Both the position numbers and the translations under genes were made by a program. A stretch of DNA of 64,000 bases from Postechiella marina (GTDB lineage: Bacteria > Bacteroidota > Bacteroidia > Flavobacteriales > Flavobacteriaceae): assembly GCF_039538365.1 (NCBI RefSeq), contig NZ_BAABCA010000003.1:248001-312000 (forward strand). The letters run 5' to 3'. Shown piece by piece: positions 8,395 to 18,403 of the stretch. Numbering within the stretch: the first letter of the stretch is position 1; each line of letters begins with the position of its first letter. Under the pieces are notes generated by a model. It saw nothing but the letters and a program-made list of their open reading frames with translations, did not search any database and had not been told where the DNA came from.

Positions 8395-10188
8395 TTAATG
8401 TTGTAATTCTTCTTCTCCCTCTTTTAAAGGAATATCCTGAGGAACAAAATCGACATCATGTCCTGGTTTACTATAATCGTAAGCCCAACGGTATACATGA
8501 GGGATAGCTCCAGGCCAGTTACCATGTATATGTTCTACAGGAGTTGTCCACTCTAAAGTTGTAGACTTCCATGGGTTTTGTGTAGCTTTCTTTCCGTAGA
8601 AAATACTGCTAAAGAAATTGTATAAATATACTAATTGAGTAACACCTCCAATTAATGCAAAAATTGTAATGATTACATTAACGTTTGCTAAATCATCAAA
8701 TAGAGGGAAATTAGAGTTTGTATAATAACGACGTGGTAATCCTGCCATACCTATAAAGTGCATTGGAAAGAAAACTCCATAAGCACAAACAGCAGTTATC
8801 CAAAAGTGAATGTAACCCAAATTTTTGTTAAGCATACGTCCAAACATTTTAGGATACCAGTGATAAATACCAGCAAACATACCATAAAGCGCAGATATAC
8901 CCATTACTAAGTGGAAGTGAGCTACAACAAAATATGTATCGTGTACATTAATGTCTAATGCACTATCACCTAAAATAATACCCGTTAAACCTCCTGTAAT
9001 AAATGTTGAAACAAAACCTATAGAAAACAACATTGCAGGATTCATTTGCAAGTTACCTTTCCAGAGGGTTGTAATCCAGTTAAAGGCTTTTACAGCTGAA
9101 GGTATTGCAATTAATAATGTTGTAAATGTAAATACAGATCCTAAGAAAGGATTCATACCTGAGATAAACATATGGTGTCCCCAAACAATTGTTGAAAGGA
9201 ATGCAATAGCCAATATAGATGTTATCATTGCTCTGTAACCAAAAATTGGTTTACGTGAGTTAGATGCCATAATTTCAGAAACTAATCCCATGGCAGGTAA
9301 TATTACAATATATACTTCTGGATGACCTAAGAACCAAAATAAGTGTTCAAACAAAACTGGAGATCCTCCTTGGTAGTGTAATACCTCGCCTTGAATAAAT
9401 ATATCTGATAAGAAGAAAGATGTTCCAAAGCTTCGATCCATTATTAATAATAATGCGGCAGATAATAATACAGGGAAAGAAATAACACCAATAATAGCAG
9501 TTACAAAAAATGCCCATATTGTAAGAGGTAATCTAGTCATAGACATACCTTTTGTACGCAAGTTAATTACTGTAACTACATAATTTAATGATCCTAATAA
9601 AGAAGAAGCAATAAATATAGCCATAGATACTAACCAAAGCGTCATACCCATTCCAGAACCACCTTGAGCCATTGGCAATGCACTTAATGGAGGGTAGATT
9701 GTCCATCCAGCTGCAGCTGGACCTGCTTCAACAAACAATGAAATAACCATGATTACACTTGATAAAAAGAATAACCAATAAGATACCATATTTAAAAAAC
9801 CAGAAGCCATATCACGAGCACCAATTTGCAACGGAATTAATAAGTTACTAAATGTACCACTTAAACCAGCTGTTAGTACAAAGAATACCATTATAGTACC
9901 GTGAATTGTTACTAATGCTAAATAAATATCTGCATCCATAACTCCATCGGGAGCCCATTTACCTAATAATGCTTCAAACAATACGTTTGGCTCTTCTGGC
10001 CAAGCAATTTGCATACGGAACATTAATGACATTAAAACCCCAATAACACCCATTATAGTACCCGTAATAAGGTACTGTTTAGCAATCATTTTGTGGTCTT
10101 GACTAAAGATGTATTTAGTTACAAACGTTTCTTTAGGATGATGTCCGTGGTCGTCGTCGTGAGCGTGTGTATCTGCGTGTGCTGACAT
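8395..10188 (-). CDS. coxA: Cytochrome c oxidase subunit I
   Basis: Catalytic heme-copper oxidase subunit, about 12 membrane helices, 597 residues. Oxygen is reduced to water at the heme a3-CuB site. Diagnostic stretches are LFWFLGHPEVYIVILPAMG (CuB His and the cross-linked Tyr) and DTYFVVAHFHLVMG (CuB/heme His ligands). The N-terminus is a His/Asp-rich soluble tail (HADTHAHDDDHGHH), typical of flavobacterial CoxA. It is the last gene of the operon, 27 bases after coxB. Its position beside actA-F indicates an aa3/caa3-type oxidase that pairs with alternative complex III, as in the purified Flavobacterium johnsoniae supercomplex. Confidence 0.97.
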   Translation of the reverse strand: MSAHADTHAHDDDHGHHPKETFVTKYIFSQDHKMIAKQYLITGTIMGVIGVLMSLMFRMQIAWPEEPNVLFEALLGKWAPDGVMDADIYLALVTIHGTIMVFFVLTAGLSGTFSNLLIPLQIGARDMASGFLNMVSYWLFFLSSVIMVISLFVEAGPAAAGWTIYPPLSALPMAQGGSGMGMTLWLVSMAIFIASSLLGSLNYVVTVINLRTKGMSMTRLPLTIWAFFVTAIIGVISFPVLLSAALLLIMDRSFGTSFFLSDIFIQGEVLHYQGGSPVLFEHLFWFLGHPEVYIVILPAMGLVSEIMASNSRKPIFGYRAMITSILAIAFLSTIVWGHHMFISGMNPFLGSVFTFTTLLIAIPSAVKAFNWITTLWKGNLQMNPAMLFSIGFVSTFITGGLTGIILGDSALDINVHDTYFVVAHFHLVMGISALYGMFAGIYHWYPKMFGRMLNKNLGYIHFWITAVCAYGVFFPMHFIGMAGLPRRYYTNSNFPLFDDLANVNVIITIFALIGGVTQLVYLYNFFSSIFYGKKATQNPWKSTTLEWTTPVEHIHGNWPGAIPHVYRWAYDYSKPGHDVDFVPQDIPLKEGEEELQH

Positions 10189-10215
10189 AATCTTATATCG
10201 TGTTAATCTTTATAA

Positions 10216-11289
10216 TTAGTTAATTAGAGAATTCTTGAATACCTTTTGCTCTTTAATCCAAGCATCATATTCTTCTTGAGTTTCTACAATAATTTTCATT
10301 TGCATATTGTAGTGAGATTTACCACAAATTTTATTACATAATAAGATGTAATCAAACTCGTAACGCTCTAAGGCTTCTTCGCCTTTAGCAATTAATGGTT
10401 TACTATTTTCAACTCTAATTTTATTAATATTTGCAACTTTCTCTATCATTTGAGGAGTTGCTCGCATGTCTTTAGTAGTTACAGTAGGTGTAAAACCAAA
10501 CTGCGTAATCATACCAGGAACACAGTTCATTTGTGCTCTAAAGTGAGGCATGTAAGCAGAATGAAGTACATCTTGAGAACGCATTTTAAATAATACAGGC
10601 TTTCCTACAGGTAAGTGTAACTCTGTAGTAATAATGTCGTCTTGTGCATTAATATCGCCTTCATCTAAACCAAGAATATTAGCACGATCTATATCGATTA
10701 AACGAACATTTGATTTCCCTAAAGTATTATCAGCTCCAGCGTATCTAGCTTTCCAGTTAAACTGCTGTGCATATAATTCAACAATTAATGGATCTTCAGT
10801 TTCATCTACACTAGTAATATTAATCCAAGTATTTAATCCATAAATAATTAAACCTGCTAAAACTATTACAGGAATAATTGTCCAAATAAATTCAAGTTTA
10901 TTATTATCAGCAAAGAATAAAGCTTTTTTACCTTTCTCACCTTTATATTTAAAAGCAAAATAATGTAATAAAAACTGAGTAATTGTTTGAGTAATAAATA
11001 TAAGCACCATAGAGATAACCATTAAGTTATCTATTGTCGGTCCGTGTTCTGATGCTGAATTAGACATTAATGGTAAATCGCCCCATTTTACAAAACACAC
11101 AATGGTAATAATGTAAATAAAAGCTAGGAAGCCCATCATTAAATATCCATTTAATGTATTATCCTTATCGGTAGCAACCCCATAGTTTGCATTTTCATTT
11201 TTAGCTTGAGCTAAATCGAAAATCTTTACCATTTGCCATATGGCAATTAAAATGAATATTAAAACTATAATTGTTAATAAAGTAGTCAT
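10216..11289 (-). CDS. coxB: Cytochrome c oxidase subunit II
   Basis: Carries the CuA electron-entry centre of the oxidase. The C-terminal cupredoxin domain has the CuA ligand set CNKICGKSHYNM: Cys318, Cys322, His326, Met329. Upstream are the domain's early His (VLHSAYMPHF) and the aromatic segment YAQQFNWKARY that passes electrons to heme a. Two transmembrane helices anchor it (about 100-175), and there is an extra N-terminal hydrophobic helix (LTIIVLIFILIAIW), giving 357 residues, longer than minimal CoxB. There is no C-terminal cytochrome c domain, so this is not a fused caa3 subunit; the electron donor is presumably a cytochrome domain of the Act complex. Confidence 0.96.
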   Translation of the reverse strand: MTTLLTIIVLIFILIAIWQMVKIFDLAQAKNENANYGVATDKDNTLNGYLMMGFLAFIYIITIVCFVKWGDLPLMSNSASEHGPTIDNLMVISMVLIFITQTITQFLLHYFAFKYKGEKGKKALFFADNNKLEFIWTIIPVIVLAGLIIYGLNTWINITSVDETEDPLIVELYAQQFNWKARYAGADNTLGKSNVRLIDIDRANILGLDEGDINAQDDIITTELHLPVGKPVLFKMRSQDVLHSAYMPHFRAQMNCVPGMITQFGFTPTVTTKDMRATPQMIEKVANINKIRVENSKPLIAKGEEALERYEFDYILLCNKICGKSHYNMQMKIIVETQEEYDAWIKEQKVFKNSLIN

Positions 11290-11318
11290 TGTTCTCTTTC
11301 TTCTTTATTTATAACTGA

Positions 11319-12656
11319 TTAATAATGGAAATCTTGACTTTCCTTGATTAAAGGGTTTCCTTTAGATAATAATGGTGCCTTTGTTAAAGCAGTAAAAACT
11401 ATAAAGATAAATAACCCTGCAAATAATAATACAGATGATATTTCTGGAATCCCAATAAACCATCTATCTCCTACTGTTGCTGGCATAATCATATTGAAGA
11501 TATCAATATAATGACCAAATAATATTACTATTCCAGTCATTACAACAAACCAAGGAATACGTTTATAATCTGCATTCATTAACATTAATACTGGGAAGAC
11601 AAAGTTTAAAACCACCATTCCAAAAAATGGTAAGTTATAATCGTTTATACGAGTTATAAAGTATGTTACCTCTTCAGGAATGTTAGAATACCAAATAAGC
11701 ATAAATTGTGAAAACCATAAGTAAGTCCAGAAAATACTAATAGCAAACATAAATTTAGCTACATCATGTAAATGATTTGCATTTACAAACTCTAAATAGC
11801 CTTTAGACTTTAAATAGATAGTAATTAAAGATATTACAGTAATACCGCTTACAAACATACTTGCAAAAACATACCATCCAAACAATGTAGAAAACCAGTG
11901 AGGGTCTACACTCATTATCCAATCCCATGACATAATAGATTCTGAATATAAGAAGAATACTAAAAATGCTGCTGAAATACGAAAAGTTTTTTTAAAGTTA
12001 CTGTTATCGTTAGCATTATCTTGTGCAATAGAAAATTTTCTTGAAAAATGACGGTAAGCAAACCAACCTGCAATAAATATTAATCCACGAACTGCAAACA
12101 TTGGTTTATTTAACCAACCCGATTTTCCTTGAATTAATGCATCTTCTGCAACAACCTCTGGATTCATCCAGATAAAAATATGATCACCAGCTAATAAAGC
12201 TATTGCCAACACAATTAAAGCGCCTGGTAATAAATAAGCAGTAATACCTTCCATTACTCTAAAAAGCACTGGAGACCAACCTGCTTGAGAAGCAAATTGT
12301 ACAGCGTAAAAAGCTAAAACACCTAAAGCTATCATCATAAAGAAAAAAGCTGCTACATATAAAGCAGACCAAGGTCTATTATGTAATTGGTGCATTACGT
12401 GTTCTGCATGAGCATCACCATGATGAGCATCTGCTTGTTCTGCATGATGTTCTTCTCCAGATGCAGCATGAGAATCTGCAACCTCATGTGTTGCTGCTTC
12501 AGCATGACCACCATGACCGGAAGCTTCTTCAGCAAGCATAACTTTTACATCATCTAGACTTTGGTGAGATGACATAAAACCATATCCTACTCCTAATGCT
12601 CCTAAAATCATTAGAATAAAAGAAAATGTCTTTAATTTATTTGAAAATGTGTACAT
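11319..12656 (-). CDS. actF: Alternative complex III subunit ActF (membrane quinol-oxidising module)
   Basis: ActF is one of the two large integral membrane subunits of alternative complex III, which oxidises menaquinol and passes electrons on to cytochrome or oxidase. The 445-residue protein has about ten hydrophobic helices with the family stretch SAAFLVFFLYSESIMSWDWI. Odd is a His/Ala/Glu-rich segment (about residues 47-85) between helices 1 and 2, with many HH, HA and EEH runs. Position in the operon (after actE, before coxB) and length agree with the family. It is distantly related to the NrfD-like ActC. Confidence 0.9.
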   Translation of the reverse strand: MYTFSNKLKTFSFILMILGALGVGYGFMSSHQSLDDVKVMLAEEASGHGGHAEAATHEVADSHAASGEEHHAEQADAHHGDAHAEHVMHQLHNRPWSALYVAAFFFMMIALGVLAFYAVQFASQAGWSPVLFRVMEGITAYLLPGALIVLAIALLAGDHIFIWMNPEVVAEDALIQGKSGWLNKPMFAVRGLIFIAGWFAYRHFSRKFSIAQDNANDNSNFKKTFRISAAFLVFFLYSESIMSWDWIMSVDPHWFSTLFGWYVFASMFVSGITVISLITIYLKSKGYLEFVNANHLHDVAKFMFAISIFWTYLWFSQFMLIWYSNIPEEVTYFITRINDYNLPFFGMVVLNFVFPVLMLMNADYKRIPWFVVMTGIVILFGHYIDIFNMIMPATVGDRWFIGIPEISSVLLFAGLFIFIVFTALTKAPLLSKGNPLIKESQDFHY

Positions 12657-12669
12657 ATCTAATATAATC

Positions 12670-13227
12670 TTACTTTTCTAAATCTGATTTTAACTTTAAC
12701 ACGTATGAAACTACTTGCCAACGTTCTTCTTGTTTTAATTGATTAGCATAAGAACCCATCGCATTTTTACCGTAGTAAATAGTATGATAAATACTTCCTG
12801 CTGTAATTGCTCTACCCGCATCATCGTAACTAGGTATACCAAGTATTTTTTCTCTTTTAACTAAGTTCCCTTGTCCGTTACCTTTATTACCGTGGCAAAT
12901 CCCACAGTAAACATCGTATAAAGCTTTTCCTTTAGCTAAATCAACTTGAGTTGAATCTAATGGGTTTACTAACGTTGTTTTTGCTAAGTTGTAACCTTCT
13001 GTAGAGTTTTCTATATCAAATGGTACGTAACCTCTAGGTATTGATCCTTCTACAGGCATTCTTGCTTCCATACCGTTTGCAAACATATCGTTTTCACCGT
13101 AAGTTTCGTAACCTGCAGACTCATACATATTAGGCATGAATTGATAGTTTGGTCTAGTATCTTTTTTACATGAAACAATAGTTAGTAAAACCATTGCTAT
13201 GACTGATATTTTAATTAAGCTTTTCAT
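12670..13227 (-). CDS. actE: Alternative complex III subunit ActE, monoheme cytochrome c lipoprotein
   Basis: A periplasm-facing monoheme cytochrome c of the ACIII complex. The heme motif is CGICH within YCGICHGNKGNGQG, with a downstream Met candidate (NAMGSYANQL). The chosen start at 13227 gives a short lipoprotein signal with lipobox LTIVSC and leaves an 8-base gap to actD; an earlier in-frame ATG at 13251 would add eight residues (MIKRIKIK) and overlap actD. Length from the chosen start is 185 residues. Same operon, same direction as all act genes. Confidence 0.9.
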   Translation of the reverse strand: MKSLIKISVIAMVLLTIVSCKKDTRPNYQFMPNMYESAGYETYGENDMFANGMEARMPVEGSIPRGYVPFDIENSTEGYNLAKTTLVNPLDSTQVDLAKGKALYDVYCGICHGNKGNGQGNLVKREKILGIPSYDDAGRAITAGSIYHTIYYGKNAMGSYANQLKQEERWQVVSYVLKLKSDLEK

Positions 13228-13234
13228 CTTTATC

Positions 13235-13765
13235 TTAATGCGCTTTATCAATTAAATTAATCTCAACTGCACCTGTATCTTTAAGTAAGCTTTCAAGTTC
13301 GTTTTCGTTTCCATTAACTGCAATTTCCATTAAAAAATGGTCATCTGTAGTTCTTGGGTCTGGGTTTTCTGCATTTTTAAATGGCCACATTCTACTACGC
13401 AAGTAAAATGTTATTACCATTAAGTGAGCCGCGAAAAACACCGTTAATTCGAACATAATTGGTACAAATGATGGCATGTTTTCTATATAACTAAAACTTG
13501 GCTTACCACCAATGTTTTGTGGCCAATCTTCAATCATAATGAAATTCATCATTGTTATTGCCACTGTTAAACCAACTAAACCATACATAAATGCTGTTAT
13601 TGCAATACGTGTTGGTTCTAACCCCATCGCTTTGTCTAGTCCGTGAACTGGAAAAGGTGTATAAATTTCCTCTATGTGAAATCTTTCTGCCTTTACCTTT
13701 TTAACAGCAGACATTAAGATATCATCATCCGTATAAATAGCGTGAATTACTTTTGAAGCTTCCAT
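13235..13765 (-). CDS. actD: Alternative complex III subunit ActD (DUF3341)
   Basis: Small membrane subunit of ACIII with two transmembrane helices (about residues 55-80 and 95-120) and a cytoplasmic N-terminal domain containing the DUF3341-type signature EIYTPFPVHGLDKAMGL. No cofactor motif is visible. It is thought to stabilise the complex. Length 176 is normal, and it sits 9 bases after actC. Confidence 0.92.
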   Translation of the reverse strand: MEASKVIHAIYTDDDILMSAVKKVKAERFHIEEIYTPFPVHGLDKAMGLEPTRIAITAFMYGLVGLTVAITMMNFIMIEDWPQNIGGKPSFSYIENMPSFVPIMFELTVFFAAHLMVITFYLRSRMWPFKNAENPDPRTTDDHFLMEIAVNGNENELESLLKDTGAVEINLIDKAH

Positions 13766-13774
13766 ATGCTACTT

Positions 13775-15223
13775 TTAGTTTTTTGTTTTATTATTATCTC
13801 CAGATGTTCTTGCATCTGCACCAGTACCAGCTAAACTGTCTCCGGCTTCTCTAATTCTTTTGTAACGTTCTCCAGAAGATTTTAAAATCGTCTTAACCTC
13901 TGCCTGTGCAATTACTGGGAAGGTTCTTGAGTATAATAAGAATAATACAAAGAAGAATCCTATTGTACCTATGAATATTCCAATATCTACAAATGTAGGC
14001 GAGAACATAGTCCATGATGATGGAAGGTAATCTCTATGCAACGATGTTACAATAATTACAAAACGCTCAAACCACATTCCTATGTTTACTACAATAGAGA
14101 TAAAGAAAGAGAACATAATACTTGTTCTAAGTTTCTTGAACCACATAAATTGTGGAGAAAACACATTACAAGTCATCATTGCCCAATATGCCCACCAGTA
14201 AGGTCCTGTTGCTCTATTTAAAAATGCATATTGTTCGTACTCAACTCCAGAATACCAAGCTATAAATAACTCTGTAATATAGGCTACACCAACTATAGAA
14301 CCTGTAATCATAATTACAATATTCATTAATTCGATGTGTTGTACAGTAATATAGTCTTCAAGATTACACACTTTTCTCATAATAATAAGAAGCGTGTTTA
14401 CCATAGCAAATCCAGAAAATACAGCTCCTGCAACAAAATAAGGAGGAAATATTGTCGTGTGCCAGCCAGGTATAACAGATGTAGCAAAATCAAAAGATAC
14501 AATAGTATGAACAGAAAGTACCAAAGGTGTTGCTAAACCAGCAAGAACTAAAGATACTTCTTCAAAACGTTGCCAATCTTTTGCTCTACCAGACCATCCA
14601 AAACTTAATAACGCATATATTTTCTTTTGAAAAGGTTTTACTGCTCTATCTCTTAACATGGCAAAATCTGGTAATAAACCTGTCCACCAGAAAACTAATG
14701 ACACAGATAAATATGTAGAAATTGCAAATACATCCCAAAGTAAAGGCGAGTTAAAGTTTACCCATAACGAACCAAATTGATTCGGAATTGGTAATACCCA
14801 ATATCCTAACCATGGTCGACCCATGTGAATAATTGGAAATAAACCTGCCTGAACTACAGAGAAAATTGTCATTGCTTCTGCAGAACGGTTAATTGCCATT
14901 CTCCATTTTTGACGGAAAAGTAATAGTACAGCAGAAATAAGTGTTCCTGCATGACCAATACCAACCCACCAAACGAAGTTAGTAATATCCCAAGCCCAAC
15001 CTACAGTCTTGTTAAGACCCCAAGTTCCAATACCTGTAGATACTGTGTAAAGTATACATCCAATTCCCCAAAGGAAAGCCATAAGTGCTATAGAAAAAAC
15101 TATCCACCATTGTTTGTTTGCTTTTCCTTCTACAGGTTTAGCCACATCCACAGTTACGTCGTGGTATGATTTTTCTCCTGTAACTAAAGGTCTTCTAATA
15201 GGTGCTTCGTAATGAGACGCCAT
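13775..15223 (-). CDS. actC: Alternative complex III subunit ActC (NrfD/PsrC-like)
   Basis: Large integral membrane subunit of the NrfD/PsrC family with about ten helices and 482 residues; this family supplies the quinol-binding site beneath the iron-sulfur subunit. The stretch VWWVGIGHAGTLISAVLLL is typical of ActC. The C-terminus is a soluble, charged tail (SSGERYKRIREAGDSLAGTG). It lies directly after actB and before actD, the standard act order. Confidence 0.95.
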   Translation of the reverse strand: MASHYEAPIRRPLVTGEKSYHDVTVDVAKPVEGKANKQWWIVFSIALMAFLWGIGCILYTVSTGIGTWGLNKTVGWAWDITNFVWWVGIGHAGTLISAVLLLFRQKWRMAINRSAEAMTIFSVVQAGLFPIIHMGRPWLGYWVLPIPNQFGSLWVNFNSPLLWDVFAISTYLSVSLVFWWTGLLPDFAMLRDRAVKPFQKKIYALLSFGWSGRAKDWQRFEEVSLVLAGLATPLVLSVHTIVSFDFATSVIPGWHTTIFPPYFVAGAVFSGFAMVNTLLIIMRKVCNLEDYITVQHIELMNIVIMITGSIVGVAYITELFIAWYSGVEYEQYAFLNRATGPYWWAYWAMMTCNVFSPQFMWFKKLRTSIMFSFFISIVVNIGMWFERFVIIVTSLHRDYLPSSWTMFSPTFVDIGIFIGTIGFFFVLFLLYSRTFPVIAQAEVKTILKSSGERYKRIREAGDSLAGTGADARTSGDNNKTKN

Positions 15224-15250
15224 AATTATATAATTGATTCTTTAATTAAT

Positions 15251-18200
15251 TTATGCTTCGGTTGTGTTTCTCACTTTTGTATGATATTGTACATTAGGTT
15301 TTGTCCCAACGTGCTCTAACAAGTGATACATACGGTTATCTTCTAAAAGTTTTGCAACTTTACTGTCTTTATCATTAATATCTCCAAATACCATGGCTCC
15401 GCTACTACAAGCTGCAGAACATGCTGTTTGAAATTCTCCATCTTTAATTACTCGACCATCGCGTTTTGCATCAAGAATGGTTTTTTGTGTTTTTTGAATA
15501 CACATAGAACATTTTTCCATAACACCACGAGAACGAACAACTACGTCTGGATTTAATACCATACGTCCTAAATCATCATTCATATGATAATCAAACTCAT
15601 CATTACCATTGTACAAGAACCAGTTGAAACGACGTACTTTATAAGGGCAGTTATTTGCACAATATCTAGTACCTACACAACGGTTATATGCCATATGGTT
15701 TTGACCTTGACGACCATGTGATGTTGCAGCCACCGGACATACAGTTTCACAAGGTGCATGGTTACAATGCTGACACATTACTGGTTGGAAAGCTACCTGA
15801 GGATTATCAGAAGCATTTTCCATTTCTCCAAACTCACTTAAAGAGCTTCCTAAACCAGAAATATTATCTTTCTTCTCATTATCACCTGCAAAAGATTCTT
15901 CAGATGAATAATATCTATCAATACGCAACCAGTGCATATCTCTACTTCGTCTTACTTCACTTTTTCCAACTACTGGCACATTGTTTTCTGCATGACATGC
16001 TATAACACATGCCCCACAACCTGTACAAGCATTTAAATCTATAGATAAATTAAAGTGATGCCCAATAGAACGATCAAATTCATCCCATAAATCAACTTCT
16101 GGAGAGGTTACCTCTACCGGATTATGATTTAAAGACACCATAGGAACAGCGTTCCAGTGTTTTTTATCTTTAGTATTAAAAATTTCTAAAGTAGTTTCTT
16201 TAATAATATCTCCACGTCCCATTAAGGTATTGTGCAACTGTACAGAAGCAAACTCATGTTCGCCAGCAGCTGCCTCTATAGTAACGTTTTGTACATTATT
16301 AAAGTTTTGGTATAATGCAAAGGCATTAACACCTGTTTGCATTTCTGTTTTTAATCCTAATTTTTTACCGTATCCTAATGCTAACCCAACAGAACCTTTT
16401 GCTTGTCCTGGTTGAATCATTACCGGAGCAGTAATTGTAACACCATTTACAGTAACATTTGCATAACTTCCATTTAAGGCACCGTTAGCAACATGTTTAT
16501 TTTCTAGGCCTAATGCTTCTGCATCTGCTCTAGAAACCGTCAAGTAGTTATCCCAAGATGCTCTAGTTATAGGGTCTGGAAACTCTTGTAACCATGGGTT
16601 GTTGGCTTGTTGTCCATCACCCATACCTGTTTTAGTGTATAGAGTTAATTCTAACCCTTCTGATTTAGCTGAAGCTGATAATGCTCTAGCTGCATTTCCA
16701 GAAGACACTTCAACATCTTCTGATGCTGTTGCTGTATCCTCTACTTCAGTAGCTATTGTTCCAACAAAAACACCATCATGTAATGCTGTATTAAAAGACC
16801 CACCACCTAAAATAGATGTTCCCCAAGTTTCTTTAATATAATCGTGGTATGAAACACTGTTTCCTGTCCATTTTAATAAAGCCTCTTGAAATTGTCTTGT
16901 ATCAAATAAAGGACGAATAGTAGGTTGCGTTAATGCATAATGTCCTTTTTTAAGTTCAACGTCACCCCAAGACTCTAAATAATGAGGTACTGCAGCTAAA
17001 TATTGTGTTTGTGAAGCTGTTTCGTCTGCTTTTAAAGAAAACGATACCGATAAAGCTACATTCTTTAATCCTTCAGAAAACTCTGAAGCATTTGCTAAAC
17101 TATAAACAGGGTTAACACCACTCATAATAATAGCACCAACTTTCCCTGATTTCATATCGGCTACTAATTTAGCAACCTCTTTATCATTACCTTGTCTTGT
17201 TTTAATTGGCGTAGCAGGATCAAATGCTTTACTGTTTAAAGCTTCGTTAATCTCTAAAGCAACAGTTTGTGCATTTACATCTTGAATTCCTGTAACTACT
17301 ACTCCTTTACTTCCTGCCTTTTTTAGTTGAGAAGCAGCACTCTTTACAGCAGCTTCTATATGCTCTGGTAAAGTTCCAGAAACAGAACCACCAACAACAT
17401 AACTATATAATTTTGCTAAAGCTATTTTTTGTTCACTTGGTGTTAATGGCACACGCTTATCTGCATTTGCACCAGAAAGAGACATATTAGACTCAAACTG
17501 AACGTGTCGAGACATTTTACCATGCTGTGGCACTCTATTCTTAGAATATCCAGCATCAAAACCTCCACCTTGCCAATCTCCTAAGAAATCTGCTCCAACA
17601 GAAACAACTGTCATCGCTTTAGAGAAGTCGTAATTCGCTAAACCTCGTTCTCCATATTTTGCTTGGTAAGCATCTAATGCAGCAGATTCAGAAACTGAAT
17701 CGTAAACTACATGACGAACATTACCATATTTTTCTTTGAATTGAGAAATTAGTTTACTTGTAGAAGGACTAGCAAAAGTTTGTGTTAATAACACAATATC
17801 TTTATTTCCACCTTTTAAGCTTTCTAAAGCTTTTGATGTTTCAGCATCAAAATCGCTCCAAGAAATCGCTTCGCCAGCTTTACTTGGTCCTTGCGCTCTT
17901 AAACTATCGTACAATCCTAAAACCGAAGCATTAACTCTTGCATTTGCACTACCATTGGTAGCTGCCATAGTATTGTTTTCAATCTTAATTGGACGACCCT
18001 CACGAGTTCTAACTAAAACACTTGCAAAATCAAATCCGTTTGCAATAGTTGTTGCATAGTAATTTGCAACACCAGGAATAATTTCGTCTGGCTGTACTAC
18101 GTAAGGAATCGATTTAACCACTGGCCCTTCACAAGCAGCAAGAGAAGCTGCAGCTGTGCTAAACCCAACGTATTTTAAGAAATCGCGACGCGTTGTAGTA

Positions 18201-18343
18201 GACTCTTCTAATGACTCTTTATTACCTAAAAATTCATCAGTAGGAATCTCTGATACAAACTCGTTTTGTTTTAGCGTCTCAACAATAGAGCTATTTTCGT
18301 TTAGCTCTTCAACACTTTTCCAGTATTTCTTGTTTGATGACAT
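15251..18343 (-). CDS. actB: Alternative complex III subunit ActB (molybdopterin-oxidoreductase-like plus iron-sulfur protein)
   Basis: A 1030-residue fusion of a molybdopterin-oxidoreductase-like domain (about 1-730, thought not to bind a cofactor in ACIII) and a four-cluster ferredoxin domain. Cluster motifs are CTGCGACVIACHAEN, CQHCNHAPCETVCPVAAT, CVGTRYCANNCPYKVRRF and CSMCIQKTQ with later CSAACSSG. An internal Tat-variant signal (TTRRDFLKYVGFS, near residue 50, followed by a Cys at SLAACEG) targets it to the periplasmic face; the distance of the twin Arg from the N-terminus is typical of ActB. It lies 60 bases downstream of actA. Confidence 0.95.
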   Translation of the reverse strand: MSSNKKYWKSVEELNENSSIVETLKQNEFVSEIPTDEFLGNKESLEESTTTRRDFLKYVGFSTAAASLAACEGPVVKSIPYVVQPDEIIPGVANYYATTIANGFDFASVLVRTREGRPIKIENNTMAATNGSANARVNASVLGLYDSLRAQGPSKAGEAISWSDFDAETSKALESLKGGNKDIVLLTQTFASPSTSKLISQFKEKYGNVRHVVYDSVSESAALDAYQAKYGERGLANYDFSKAMTVVSVGADFLGDWQGGGFDAGYSKNRVPQHGKMSRHVQFESNMSLSGANADKRVPLTPSEQKIALAKLYSYVVGGSVSGTLPEHIEAAVKSAASQLKKAGSKGVVVTGIQDVNAQTVALEINEALNSKAFDPATPIKTRQGNDKEVAKLVADMKSGKVGAIIMSGVNPVYSLANASEFSEGLKNVALSVSFSLKADETASQTQYLAAVPHYLESWGDVELKKGHYALTQPTIRPLFDTRQFQEALLKWTGNSVSYHDYIKETWGTSILGGGSFNTALHDGVFVGTIATEVEDTATASEDVEVSSGNAARALSASAKSEGLELTLYTKTGMGDGQQANNPWLQEFPDPITRASWDNYLTVSRADAEALGLENKHVANGALNGSYANVTVNGVTITAPVMIQPGQAKGSVGLALGYGKKLGLKTEMQTGVNAFALYQNFNNVQNVTIEAAAGEHEFASVQLHNTLMGRGDIIKETTLEIFNTKDKKHWNAVPMVSLNHNPVEVTSPEVDLWDEFDRSIGHHFNLSIDLNACTGCGACVIACHAENNVPVVGKSEVRRSRDMHWLRIDRYYSSEESFAGDNEKKDNISGLGSSLSEFGEMENASDNPQVAFQPVMCQHCNHAPCETVCPVAATSHGRQGQNHMAYNRCVGTRYCANNCPYKVRRFNWFLYNGNDEFDYHMNDDLGRMVLNPDVVVRSRGVMEKCSMCIQKTQKTILDAKRDGRVIKDGEFQTACSAACSSGAMVFGDINDKDSKVAKLLEDNRMYHLLEHVGTKPNVQYHTKVRNTTEA

Positions 18344-18383
18344 ATTATATAATTGAATTACTTCTTGTTAATTTTTATTAAAT

Positions 18384-18401
18384 TTTTCGCTTTCGCGGAA
18401 A
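18384..18401. repeat. Short palindromic repeat, TTTTCGC-TTTC-GCGgAAA type
   Basis: TTTTCGCTTTCGCGGAAA lies in the actB-actA gap. It is nearly the same as the palindrome at 59040-59057 (one base different). Both are intergenic hairpins with a TTTC loop, which suggests a dispersed small repeat family. Confidence 0.55.
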
Positions 18402-18403
18402 CT

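Noticed and set aside
14036..15169. Short plus-strand frames opposite actC
   Set aside because: They are antisense to a well-conserved membrane subunit and carry no motif.
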